Below are positions 15,935-23,505 of a stretch of 46,745 nt of DNA, one piece after another. Location: positions 1 to 46,745 of the forward strand of contig CAYLZO010000010.1 of NCBI GenBank assembly GCA_964387775.1. Reading direction: 5' to 3'. Origin of the DNA: CAYLZO01 sp964387775. GTDB lineage: Bacteria > Chloroflexota > Anaerolineae > JAAYZQ01. Below the pieces are notes generated by a model. It did not search any database. It saw only the letters and a program-made list of their open reading frames with translations, and was not told the DNA's origin. Each line of letters begins with the position of its first letter. The stretch's first letter is position 1. The position numbers were made by a program, and so were the translations under genes.

Positions 15935-16570
15935 TTATACTGAGCGCACTTGGGTTTTGCGAGAATCGGCCGCCAGCGCCAGGAACGCCGCGTACAGGTT
16001 GCCAATCTCCAGGTCAACGCTGTTCAACAGAAGCCGATGCCTGGAGTCGCTCCGGATTTTTTTGTAGGGGGGATTCAGAATTGCACGATTGAAGGAGTAA
16101 CGTTCTACGGGGAACAACCCCCCACGCACCATGTCCACCCCGGCCAGGATGAAATCTTGCTCCAAGACTTTGCCATCGAACGTGATCCCGTGTGCCTGGC
16201 AGGCTTGCTGGCATTCGACCAGGGTGGCGTCGAGGTATTCGGCCAGCAGCGGGTCGGGCTCGTAGGCTATCACCGAGAGCTCACGCGGTCGAGCGTCGCG
16301 GCGGCACGTCTCCTCCACAAAGGCCGCCGTCAGGGCGCCCACCCCGGCGCCCGCGTCCAGGAGATGGATCTCGGGCGGGGGCTCCCCAAACCACGAAGCC
16401 ATGAAGCGAGCTACAGCAGGCGGCGTGAAAAACTGTCCCAGTCTCGACCGCTGCTCCGCGTCGAGGCTGCGGCAGGCATCCCGGCGATAGAGCTCCGCCT
16501 GTTCGGTGAGACCCAACGCCGAGTCCCAGTGCATACCCGAGTTGGCCTCGTATACCCCTGCTGCTTCCAT
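15935..16570 (-). CDS. BsuBI/PstI-type N6-adenine DNA methyltransferase, N-terminal remnant
   Basis: 211 residues. RLGQFFTP (43-50) is the usual opening of this family; DAGAGVGAL (72-80) is SAM-binding motif I and NPPY (166-169) is catalytic motif IV of gamma-type N6-adenine methylases. The match stops after NLYAAFLALAA, where a 10-residue unrelated tail ends the frame. Intact relatives are about 500 residues, so the target-recognition half is gone. I chose the ATG at 16570; a TATAAT lies 7 bases upstream of it, which would give an almost leaderless transcript. Together with the endonuclease remnant 8 bp downstream it marks an internally deleted restriction-modification operon. Confidence 0.8.
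   Translation of the reverse strand: MEAAGVYEANSGMHWDSALGLTEQAELYRRDACRSLDAEQRSRLGQFFTPPAVARFMASWFGEPPPEIHLLDAGAGVGALTAAFVEETCRRDARPRELSVIAYEPDPLLAEYLDATLVECQQACQAHGITFDGKVLEQDFILAGVDMVRGGLFPVERYSFNRAILNPPYKKIRSDSRHRLLLNSVDLEIGNLYAAFLALAADSRKTQVRSV
15958..15990. repeat. Short repeat at the methylase truncation point (second copy at 16616-16650)
   Basis: The stretch around GGCGCTGGCGGCCGATTCTC on the minus strand, at the point where methylase homology ends, closely resembles GGCGCTGGCGGCCGAATTCT upstream of the methylase start. The 259-bp gap 16571-16829 holds the second copy and otherwise no recognisable gene. Confidence 0.5.
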
Positions 16571-16829
16571 GTCTGCTATTATACACGGATATGGCCGAGA
16601 AGGGAAGCGGACAATGTGAGAATTCGGCCGCCAGCGCCCCGAACGGCGCCTTATTCTCTCCGACACCTTGGATTCAAGGATGGTACTGGACGAAACTCGT
16701 CTCTCCAATCAGAACGAGGGCAATGCCGCCCAGCGCGTGAGCCAGCCAGGGCGCAACGATGTTCTCAGTCCGTTGGTGGCGTCCCGACAGCCCAATCTTT
16801 TTAATCGCCCGCAGGAGAATGTCACCGAA

Positions 16830-17066
16830 TCAGCCAGCCGGTTGAAGCTCGGACACGCGTAGCACCTTGGCCTGCACCGACTCCATGATAGAGTCCCGAA
16901 TGAAGCGGCTGGCCTGCAAAATCTCGATGCCGATCATTTCATTTTTGTCATTCAACTCAACGGTGATGTTGGGGCCAAGTTCGACGCTCCCTGCCTCGGA
17001 TTCGTCCGAAATCGCCAGGTGCAACACGTCGTCTTGCTCAAAGTACATCATGCGCATCTCACTCAC
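16830..17066 (-). CDS. DUF2283-family protein
   Basis: 78 residues resembling DUF2283 proteins: an early strand pair (MYFEQDDVLHLAISDE), then ELGPNITVELNDKNEMIGIEIL with the aliphatic Gly-Ile-Glu-Ile strand typical of the family, and a helical end. The function of DUF2283 is unknown. The GTG at 17066 follows GGGGAGG by 7 bases; a longer frame reaches 17099 but would cover that site. It is a single gene with its own near-consensus promoter, between a broken restriction system and the glucan cluster. Confidence 0.7.
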   Translation of the reverse strand: MSEMRMMYFEQDDVLHLAISDESEAGSVELGPNITVELNDKNEMIGIEILQASRFIRDSIMESVQAKVLRVSELQPAG

Positions 17067-17089
17067 TGATAAACCTCCCCGTCGGCCCC

Positions 17090-17118
17090 AGTATAACATG
17101 GCCGGTATGTGCTGTCAA
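17090..17118 (-). promoter_or_regulatory. Sigma70-type promoter for the DUF2283 gene
   Basis: On the minus strand, a perfect -35 TTGACA (17113-17118), a 17-bp spacer and -10 TATACT (17090-17095), 24 bp upstream of the GTG. Confidence 0.8.
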
Positions 17119-17155
17119 TCCGTCGCGCGGCAACTTGGTGAAACAATCCTATTGC

Positions 17156-19387
17156 TCACCGCTCCGGCCGGTAGACGTCCACCCCCGCCGTCCGCGTGGC
17201 GATCCACCACCGGCCGCGGGCGTCTTGGGCGAAGGCTAGCGGCTCGGCGCCGGAAAAGCCCGAGTTCTGGGGGGTGTAGGTTGTCCATGCCTCGCCAGTT
17301 TCAGTGAGCGAAGTCGAAGTGGTTCCAGTGAGCGCCGTCGAACTGGTTCCAGTGAGCAAAGTCGAACTGTCGAATTCGGCCAGCACGCCGCCCACCTCTG
17401 TCGGCGGGGCGGCGCCCACCCACAGCACGCCGGGCGCCACCTCGGCCAGGGCTGGCACCGTGTTGTAGGGGATGTCCGAGTTGGCGGTCCGGTAAAAGTG
17501 CCAGGCGGCGGCGCCTGTGCCGCCTTCCGGCGTCCAACGGCCCAGCCCCCCGCCGATCGTCCCGGCCCAGATCCCGCCGGCCGAATCGACCAGCAGGGCG
17601 GGCACCCCGCCCCAGTTGGGATCGAATGCCTCGGCAAAGTCGGTCCACGCGCCGGTGGCCGTGTCGAGGCGGCTGACGCCGGTCCGGGTGCCGAACCAGA
17701 CCCGGTCGCCCCCGGCGTGGGGCTCGACGGCCAGCGACTGGACCCAACTGTCCCCCAGGCCCGAGTTCGCCGCCGTGAGGGGCGTCCACGCCTGCCCGTC
17801 ATAGACCGCCGCACCGCTGCCGGTGCCGGCCCACAGGCGGCCATCGCCCCCCACGGCCAGGGCATAGACCGGCGCGGGGGTCAGGCCGAGATCCGTAGCC
17901 TCAAACGTCTGCCACGCGACGCCGTCGTAGCGGGCCAGCCCGGCCTCGGTGCCGAACCAGAGGTCGCTGCCGTCCCGGGCGACGGCCAGCACCCGGTCGT
18001 GGGGCAGGCCCGAGTTCTCGGGAGTAAAGACCTGCCAGCGGTCCGGTAAATCGGTCGTATCCGGCGGCGACCAGAGGGCCGCGCCCCGCTCGGTGCCGAG
18101 GACCATGCCCGCGTCGGCAGCGACGACGGCATAGACGGTGTCGCTGGGCAGCAGCGAGGTCTCGCTGTCGAGGTGCGACCAGCCGAGCCGGCCCAGCGTC
18201 AGTTGCAGGCTGCTGGCCGTATAGCCCACGGCGATGGCCACAGCCAGGACGGCGACCGCAATCCAGAAGGAGAGCGGCGGCGTGGGGATCATCTGCCGGA
18301 AAAACTCCCAATACTCCTCGTGCCGGCGGAGGGCGCGGTAGCCGCGCCGCAGGGCCGTCGAGGCGGAGAGGCAGAGGGCGGGCGTGACGACGAGCGTGTA
18401 CTGGGGCCACTTGGTGGGCCACAGGAGCAACAGGACGACGCTGGTCACGATCCAGACGACGACCCAGCGGCGCGCGCGCCACTCCCAGTAGAGGCCGGGC
18501 AGGGCCAGCAAAAAAATCGGCCCGTCGAGGGCAAAGTAGAAAAAGACGTCGGGGTGCCAGGCCGAGGGCCCCGACCGGGAGAGCCAGTAGAGAGGCCGGT
18601 GCCAGGGAAAACCGGCCGCCTCGACCCGCGCGCCCTGCGAGTAGCGGGCGTGGAAAAAGAGCGAATCGGCCAGGCGATTGAACGGGTCGTGCCACAGGGT
18701 GGGGTTGAGCAGCCAGAAGACGGCCAGCGCCGCCGCGCCGTAGAGCAGCAGATCGTGCCAGCGTTGGCGCTTTTCCCAGAGGGCCAGGTAAACGATGGGC
18801 AAGAGGACGGGCAGGTAGGTGAACTTGCCGGCGGCCGTCACGCCCAGGGCCAGGGCCGAGAGCCAGAACCACCCGTCCCGGCCCGAGCGGACGCGGCTGA
18901 AGGCCAGGACGGCGGCGATGGAAGCCAGGTGGGGCAGGGCCTCCAGATAGACCTGGCTCGTGTACTTGATGGCCAGGGTGTGGACGGCCAGCAGCCCGCC
19001 GGCCAGCGGGTCGAACAGGGCCAGGACCAGCACGGCCAGCGTGCCGAACAGGGCCGACAGCGCCCGGCTCAGCAGCCCGGGCAGCAACGTGCCCGGGTCC
19101 TCGCCCAGGGCCAGAACCACCAGGCCGTAGAGCACCTTGACCAGCGCCGGGTGCTCGCGGTTGCCGGCCTGGTCGATGACGGCGTCCAGGTCGCCGGCCC
19201 GCAGCGCGTCGGCATAGTCAAAGGCGGCCTCCAGGTAGGTCGGCTCGTCGAAATCCATCGGCAGGCGCATGGCGGCCCAGCCGCGCAGCAGGGCGGCCAG
19301 CAGCACGATGCCGGCCAGGAGACCACATCGCCTCTTGGAAAGCGTGGGGCGTGGTGCGTATTGCGTATTGCGTATTGCGTATTGCAT
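17156..19387 (-). CDS. Membrane glycosyltransferase (GT39/ArnT-like) fused to a two-component-regulator-type propeller
   Basis: 743 residues in one open frame. Residues about 20-435 are a polytopic membrane glycosyltransferase of the dolichyl-phosphate-mannose mannosyltransferase kind: FDE at 46-48 matches the catalytic first-loop acidic pair, and about ten hydrophobic helices follow. After the last helix (FWIAVAVLAVAIAVGY) come about 290 residues of propeller blades with repeated DLWFGTEAGLARYDG / RLWAGTGSGAAVYDG motifs, as in the sensor part of hybrid two-component regulators. The propeller should face outside. The start at 19387 shares one base with the amylase stop (TGATG). The N-terminus is encoded by a 4 x 7 bp tandem repeat, and a 3 x 24 bp repeat lies inside the propeller. 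Confidence 0.75.
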   Translation of the reverse strand: MQYAIRNTQYAPRPTLSKRRCGLLAGIVLLAALLRGWAAMRLPMDFDEPTYLEAAFDYADALRAGDLDAVIDQAGNREHPALVKVLYGLVVLALGEDPGTLLPGLLSRALSALFGTLAVLVLALFDPLAGGLLAVHTLAIKYTSQVYLEALPHLASIAAVLAFSRVRSGRDGWFWLSALALGVTAAGKFTYLPVLLPIVYLALWEKRQRWHDLLLYGAAALAVFWLLNPTLWHDPFNRLADSLFFHARYSQGARVEAAGFPWHRPLYWLSRSGPSAWHPDVFFYFALDGPIFLLALPGLYWEWRARRWVVVWIVTSVVLLLLWPTKWPQYTLVVTPALCLSASTALRRGYRALRRHEEYWEFFRQMIPTPPLSFWIAVAVLAVAIAVGYTASSLQLTLGRLGWSHLDSETSLLPSDTVYAVVAADAGMVLGTERGAALWSPPDTTDLPDRWQVFTPENSGLPHDRVLAVARDGSDLWFGTEAGLARYDGVAWQTFEATDLGLTPAPVYALAVGGDGRLWAGTGSGAAVYDGQAWTPLTAANSGLGDSWVQSLAVEPHAGGDRVWFGTRTGVSRLDTATGAWTDFAEAFDPNWGGVPALLVDSAGGIWAGTIGGGLGRWTPEGGTGAAAWHFYRTANSDIPYNTVPALAEVAPGVLWVGAAPPTEVGGVLAEFDSSTLLTGTSSTALTGTTSTSLTETGEAWTTYTPQNSGFSGAEPLAFAQDARGRWWIATRTAGVDVYRPER
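17299..17370. repeat. Three tandem 24-bp units inside the propeller coding region
   Basis: Units at 17299-17322, 17323-17346 and 17347-17370 share TTCCAGTGAGCGxxGTCGAA and encode Ser/Thr-rich octapeptides (TGTSSTAL-like). The unit belongs to the GAGCGAAGTCGAAG repeat seen inside the GH57 and GH13 genes. Confidence 0.85.
19356..19383. repeat. Four tandem 7-bp units directly after the glycosyltransferase start codon
   Basis: GCGTATT is repeated four times on the plus strand (AATACGC on the coding strand), beginning one base after the ATG. Because 7 is not a multiple of 3, gain or loss of a unit would shift the reading frame. Confidence 0.85.
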
Positions 19388-21114
19388 CAGGTGCCGTGCA
19401 TCTTGTCTTCTTGCCGCTCGCGAATCAGGCGCTTGTAGTAGGCCAGCAGGTCGCGGTCCTGCTCGTCGCCCCAGACCATGGGCACGCGGTTGATGTGCAT
19501 CCCCTCGCCATCCCGGATGCTGACCGCCTGATTCAGGCCCACCTCGGTGCCGTAGTAGATGATGGGCGGGCCGGGCAGCTTCATCTGGGCGGCGGCGGCC
19601 CGGCGCAGGGCCGCTTTGTCGCCGCCGGCCAGGAAGAGAAAGCGGTCCACGTCGTGGTTGTCGATGAAGGTCGGCATGACAAAGTCGTCGGGCCTGTCCT
19701 GAGCCTGTTCTGAGCGGAGTCGAAGGGCCGAGTCGAAGGAGAAAAAGCGATAGTGCCGCGCCAGAAAACGGGCCAGGTCGGCCTCGGTCCAGCGGCCCAG
19801 GGCAAAGGTGCGGCGCAGGGCGTCGCCGGCGTGAAAGTCGAGGCAGCCGTCGAGCCGCCCGGCATAGACCCGCAGCGCGCCGGGCGCGTCGACGATCTCG
19901 CCAAAGCAGAAGCAGTCGGGCTGGACGGCCTTGCACGCCGTCCAGAAATCGGTCCAAAAGTCAGGGCCGGGGCCGTTGGCATAGTCGAGCCGGTAGCCGT
20001 CCACGTCGAATTCGCGCAGCCAGTGGCGGGCGACGTCGATGAGCCAGTCGCGGGCCGCCGGGTTGGCGACGTTGACCTGGGGCATGTCCGCCACGCCGAA
20101 AAAGGTGCGGTAGCCGATCTCCGAGTCGTCGAAGGTGAACCAGTCGCGGTAGGGGCTGGCCGGGCTGGCCTTGGCCTCGACAAAGCGGGGGTGGTGCTGG
20201 GAGACGTGGTTGCAGGCGTAGTCGAGCAGCACGCGGATGTCCCTCTGGTGGGCCTCGCGCACGACGGCGCGCAGGGCCTCGTCGCCGCCCAGCCGGGGCT
20301 CGACGTGGTAGAGGTCGGTGGCGTCGTAGCCGTGGTGGCTGAGGCTGACAAAGATGGGGCTGAGCCAGATGCAGGTGGCGCCCAGGTCGGCGACGTAGTC
20401 CATCTTTTCGGCCACACCCCACAGCGTGCCGCCGCAGAAGCCGAGCAGGTCGTCGGTCTGGGTCCAGTCGCGGCCCCGGCCGGGATAGAAGCGGTCGACG
20501 AAAATTTGGTAGATGACGGCTTCACGCGCCCAGGCGGGCGGGGTGAAGTGGTCGACGCTGTAGGCAAAGGTGTGGCCGGTCGCCGGGTCGCCGGGGGGCG
20601 TGGCGGGCAGCGGCTGGCCCCGGAAAAAGGCGGCGGCGGCCTGCTCGGCGCGGGCCTGGACGTCGGGCCAATCGGCAAAGGTCTCGGGGCCGTCGCCGAT
20701 CCAGGCGCCGATTCGGTAGCGCACGACGCTGCCCGCCGGCTGGGCGGGCAGCGCGCCCCGCCATTTGGCCACGTAGCCCCACAGGAGTATATCCCAGGTC
20801 ATCCCAACCTGTTCCAGCAGCAGCACCTGTCCATTGGCCGCGACACCGCGCGCGCCCCGGGGCTCGCTGCCGTCGAGGGTGTAGTAGCAGGCCACGTGGT
20901 TGGCCCTTTGGCTTCGCCCTTTGACTCTGCTCAGGACAGGCTCAGGACAGGCGGGCAGGTCAGGGCCAACGCGCACGGTGAGGGTCACGGGCTCGCCCGG
21001 TTGCGGGTCCAGCGGGCTCAGATGGTGGCGGTGTTGCAGGCCGCTGCGGGCGGCCCGGTGGTGGACCAGCTTTAGTTCGTCGGTGGCGTAGGTGCCAAAG
21101 ATGAATTCTTCCAT
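19387..21114 (-). CDS. GH13 alpha-amylase / neopullulanase-like enzyme, C-terminal domain missing
   Basis: 575 residues. An N-terminal beta-sandwich (about 1-165) precedes a GH13 barrel: VIYQIFVDRF at its start, then region I DYACNH, region II DGYRLDYAN with the nucleophilic Asp, region III GEIVD with the acid/base Glu, and region IV FIDNHD. The barrel ends with YYKRLIRERQ, and the protein stops 7 residues later without the usual C-terminal beta domain. There is no signal peptide, so it probably acts in the cytoplasm on imported maltodextrins. Two segments (ACPEPVLSRVKGRSQ near residue 60 and DSALRLRSEQAQDRPD near residue 455) are encoded by dispersed repeats. It lies downstream of the sugar permeases. 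Confidence 0.85.
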   Translation of the reverse strand: MEEFIFGTYATDELKLVHHRAARSGLQHRHHLSPLDPQPGEPVTLTVRVGPDLPACPEPVLSRVKGRSQRANHVACYYTLDGSEPRGARGVAANGQVLLLEQVGMTWDILLWGYVAKWRGALPAQPAGSVVRYRIGAWIGDGPETFADWPDVQARAEQAAAAFFRGQPLPATPPGDPATGHTFAYSVDHFTPPAWAREAVIYQIFVDRFYPGRGRDWTQTDDLLGFCGGTLWGVAEKMDYVADLGATCIWLSPIFVSLSHHGYDATDLYHVEPRLGGDEALRAVVREAHQRDIRVLLDYACNHVSQHHPRFVEAKASPASPYRDWFTFDDSEIGYRTFFGVADMPQVNVANPAARDWLIDVARHWLREFDVDGYRLDYANGPGPDFWTDFWTACKAVQPDCFCFGEIVDAPGALRVYAGRLDGCLDFHAGDALRRTFALGRWTEADLARFLARHYRFFSFDSALRLRSEQAQDRPDDFVMPTFIDNHDVDRFLFLAGGDKAALRRAAAAQMKLPGPPIIYYGTEVGLNQAVSIRDGEGMHINRVPMVWGDEQDRDLLAYYKRLIRERQEDKMHGT

Positions 21115-21131
21115 TGGGTCGTCCTATCTTG

Positions 21132-21232
21132 AAAATCCCCCCCTCACCCACCGACCTTTGGTCGGCTCCCTCTCCCCCGGGGGGAGAGGGAGCTTGCCCC
21201 CCTTCCTCGGGGGAGGGGCAGGGGGAGGGGGA
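21132..21232. repeat. C/G-run palindromic repeat
   Basis: A pyrimidine-rich arm (CCCCCCTCACCC, CCCTCTCCCCC) faces a purine-rich arm (GGGGGAGAGGGAG, GGGGGAGGGG), with a small GACCTTTGGTC hairpin inside. It is non-coding and lies between the GH13 gene and the permease operon. Confidence 0.65.
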
Positions 21233-21290
21233 AAATTGCACTGTCAGCACCTTTTCGTTCTTGGTGGTGCCTCTGGACATGCCGATTACT

Positions 21291-21325
21291 CAAAAATACT
21301 CCCAGCCCCATCGCTGAGGCTGGGA
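21291..21325 (-). terminator. Probable terminator after the permease operon
   Basis: On the minus strand, TCCCAGCC pairs with GGCTGGGA (9-base loop) and is followed by GTATTTTTGAG. Confidence 0.55.
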
Positions 21326-21341
21326 GGCAGAAGGTGCAGGT

Positions 21342-21370
21342 TGTAGCGCGAATTTCAAATTCGCGCTACA
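21342..21370. repeat. Short palindrome TGTAGCGCGAATTT...AAATTCGCGCTACA
   Basis: A 29-bp near-perfect inverted repeat (14-base arms with a one-base centre) directly after the malG-like stop codon. It looks like a small dispersed palindrome, distinct from the terminator next to it. Confidence 0.75.
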
Positions 21371-21372
21371 GG

Positions 21373-22218
21373 TTAGCCTTTCACGCCACCCACCGTCAAG
21401 CCGGCCTCCATGTAGCGCTGCGCCCAGAGAAAGACGAGGAGAATGGGGACGATAACGAGCACCGCCCCGGCGGCAAACTGGCCCCAGGGGATGTTGACCT
21501 CGGCCGCCATCTGGAACATGCCAACCATGACCGTCTTTTTGGCGTCGGGCGCGGGGATGAGGATGTTGGCCAGGAAGAACTCGCCCCAGCCGGCCATAAA
21601 GCCAAAGAGGAAGGTGACGGCCAGCATGGGCCGGGCCAGGGGCAGGGCGATGTAGATGAAGGACTGGACCGGCCCGGCGCCGTCGATCATGCCCGCCTCC
21701 TCCAGGTCGATGGGGATGGTGTCAAAGTAGCCCTTGAGCATCCAGGTGGCAAAGACGAGCTGGCCGGCCATGTAGGCCAGGATCAGGCCAAAGAGGTTGC
21801 GGTAGAGGCCCAGGGCGCTCAGGATCTGGGCGATGGGCACCAGGGCCAGGATGCCGGGGAAGGCCTGGATGGCCAGGAAGAGGATGAGCCCGGCCTCGCG
21901 ACCGCGGAACTTGAAGCGGGAGAAGGCAAAGGCTCCCGAGGTCCCCAGGAAGAGCGAGGCAAAGGCGGTGCAGATGGCGACGATGAGACTGTTCTTGATC
22001 CAGGTCAGAAAGGCCGTGTCCTGCAACAGGCTCTGGTAGTTGTTCCACGTCCACTCGGTGGGGACGAACATGCCGGACAGGTTAAAGGTGTAGAGCCGGT
22101 CGCCGGCCCGTCCCGAGGCCAGGATGGCGAACCAAAGGGGATAGAGGGCAAAGAGGGCCATGATGGCCAGCGTGCCATACATCAGAATCTTGGTTACGAG
22201 CGTCGGTGGCCGGTTCAT
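21373..22218 (-). CDS. Sugar ABC transporter permease, MalG type
   Basis: 281 residues with six predicted membrane helices and the cytoplasmic EAA loop EAGMIDGAGPVQSFIYIALPL, which docks the ATPase. The order and pairing with a MalF-like permease and a solute-binding lipoprotein identify a CUT1-type carbohydrate importer. The ATG overlaps the malF-like stop (ATGA) and has GGAAGGAGC upstream. No ATPase gene is in the window; in this class a shared MsmK/UgpC-type ATPase encoded elsewhere is common. Confidence 0.9.
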   Translation of the reverse strand: MNRPPTLVTKILMYGTLAIMALFALYPLWFAILASGRAGDRLYTFNLSGMFVPTEWTWNNYQSLLQDTAFLTWIKNSLIVAICTAFASLFLGTSGAFAFSRFKFRGREAGLILFLAIQAFPGILALVPIAQILSALGLYRNLFGLILAYMAGQLVFATWMLKGYFDTIPIDLEEAGMIDGAGPVQSFIYIALPLARPMLAVTFLFGFMAGWGEFFLANILIPAPDAKKTVMVGMFQMAAEVNIPWGQFAAGAVLVIVPILLVFLWAQRYMEAGLTVGGVKG

Positions 22219-23429
22219 TCGTAAGCTCCTTCCGTGATGCGCGTGATCCGCAGGCTGTAGAGCGTGGCCGCAAAGAGCCCGATGAACAGGATCACGGCAA
22301 AGGCGCCCATTCGGCCAAATGCCTGGGTCTGAAAGATCTGTTTGTAGGCGTGGACCATGACGAATTCAGTGGCCCCCGGCTGACCTGCTCCGGCAGTGGG
22401 CCCGCCCCGGGTCAAGGCCCAGACGATGGCGTCGATCTTGTAGGTGGTCAGAGAGCTGAGTACGATGATGGGCAGGGCGACGGGCCGCAGGAGGGGCAGC
22501 GTGATGTTGGCGAGCTGCTGCCACCAGCTCGCGCCATCTACCTCGGCCGCCTCGTACAACTCGATGGGGATTGATTGCAGGCCCCCCAAGAGCGTGACCA
22601 TGAAGAAAGGATAAGTATACCACAGGTTGACCAGGACGACGGCCACCCAGGCCCACAGAGCCCGGTTGAGAAAAGCTGGCCCCTGATAGTTGGTAAACAA
22701 GGTGCCCACGATCTGGTTGATGGTCCCTTGCTGCCGGAAAAAGAACTGCCAGACCAGGGTCATCATGATGGCCACCGTCGAGGCAGCCCAGGGGACGATC
22801 AGCATCACGCGAAAGAAGGTCTTGCCCCGTAGGAACTGGTTGTTCAGGATCAAGGCCATGATCAGCCCCAGGGTGAAAAAGAGGGGAATGCAGATGGCGA
22901 CGTACAGAACCGTGCGGGCGTTGACCATGATGAAATCGCCCGAATCCATGATCAGCGCGTACTGATCGGGGACGTTGATCAGCCAACCCAAAAGAATCGT
23001 GCCGGCCAGCCCGCCCAGCCAGAGCGCGCCCGAGGGAACCGGCGGCGACAATTGGCGGGAGAAGCGGCGGTTCAGATACCAGGCGGCGAGGATGGGCACC
23101 AGGGCGATGACGATGAACAGGACGGCCAGAAGCGACTCCTGGGTAAAGAGCCCGCCCAGCAGGTTGGTGTAATTCTCATAGATGGGGTCCCGGAGGCTAA
23201 AGGGCTCGGCGAGGCCCTGGGGTGGGTCCCCCAACCAGCACGTGGGCTCGACAATGTTCCACAGCGCATTGGAACAATCAGGATTGGGATGGAATTTGCC
23301 CCGGTCGGTCAAGGAGATAAAAACGTTGAGGATCAAGGGATAAAGGCTAAAGACGGCGATGCCCAGGAGCGTAGGGGCGATAAATGCCAGAATGGTCAGC
23401 GTTTTGCGACGTCCTGACCAACCAACCAT
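22215..23429 (-). CDS. Sugar ABC transporter permease, MalF type
   Basis: 404 residues, about eight membrane helices and the EAA loop ELYEAAEVDGASWWQQLANITLPLL. It is longer than a minimal MalF-type permease because of a large periplasmic loop between the first two helices (about 35-110, with cysteines in DCSN and PTCW) and an extra helix pair. AAGGAGGTG lies 5 bases before the ATG. It forms the inner-membrane channel with the MalG-like protein and receives sugar from the lipoprotein encoded upstream. Confidence 0.9.
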   Translation of the reverse strand: MVGWSGRRKTLTILAFIAPTLLGIAVFSLYPLILNVFISLTDRGKFHPNPDCSNALWNIVEPTCWLGDPPQGLAEPFSLRDPIYENYTNLLGGLFTQESLLAVLFIVIALVPILAAWYLNRRFSRQLSPPVPSGALWLGGLAGTILLGWLINVPDQYALIMDSGDFIMVNARTVLYVAICIPLFFTLGLIMALILNNQFLRGKTFFRVMLIVPWAASTVAIMMTLVWQFFFRQQGTINQIVGTLFTNYQGPAFLNRALWAWVAVVLVNLWYTYPFFMVTLLGGLQSIPIELYEAAEVDGASWWQQLANITLPLLRPVALPIIVLSSLTTYKIDAIVWALTRGGPTAGAGQPGATEFVMVHAYKQIFQTQAFGRMGAFAVILFIGLFAATLYSLRITRITEGAYE

Positions 23430-23460
23430 GCGACACCTCCTTCGGTTGCAGGCGGATACG

Positions 23461-23495
23461 AAAAAACGGGGAGAGGCAAACTGCCTCTCCCCGTT
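23461..23495 (-). terminator. Hairpin with T-run between binding protein and permeases
   Basis: On the minus strand, AACGGGGAGAGGC pairs with GCCTCTCCCCGTT, followed by TTTT. It lies 11 bases after the binding-protein stop and probably reduces permease transcription relative to the binding protein. Confidence 0.75.
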
Positions 23496-23505
23496 CTCGA
23501 TAACT

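Noticed and set aside
17299..17370. Possible CRISPR-like array (three 24-bp repeats)
   Set aside because: Units are directly adjacent with no spacers and lie in frame inside a coding sequence.
19388..19957. N-terminal extension of the glycosyltransferase frame
   Set aside because: This part is Arg/Gly/Pro-rich, runs in another frame through the GH13 gene and matches nothing; the start at 19387 is preferred.
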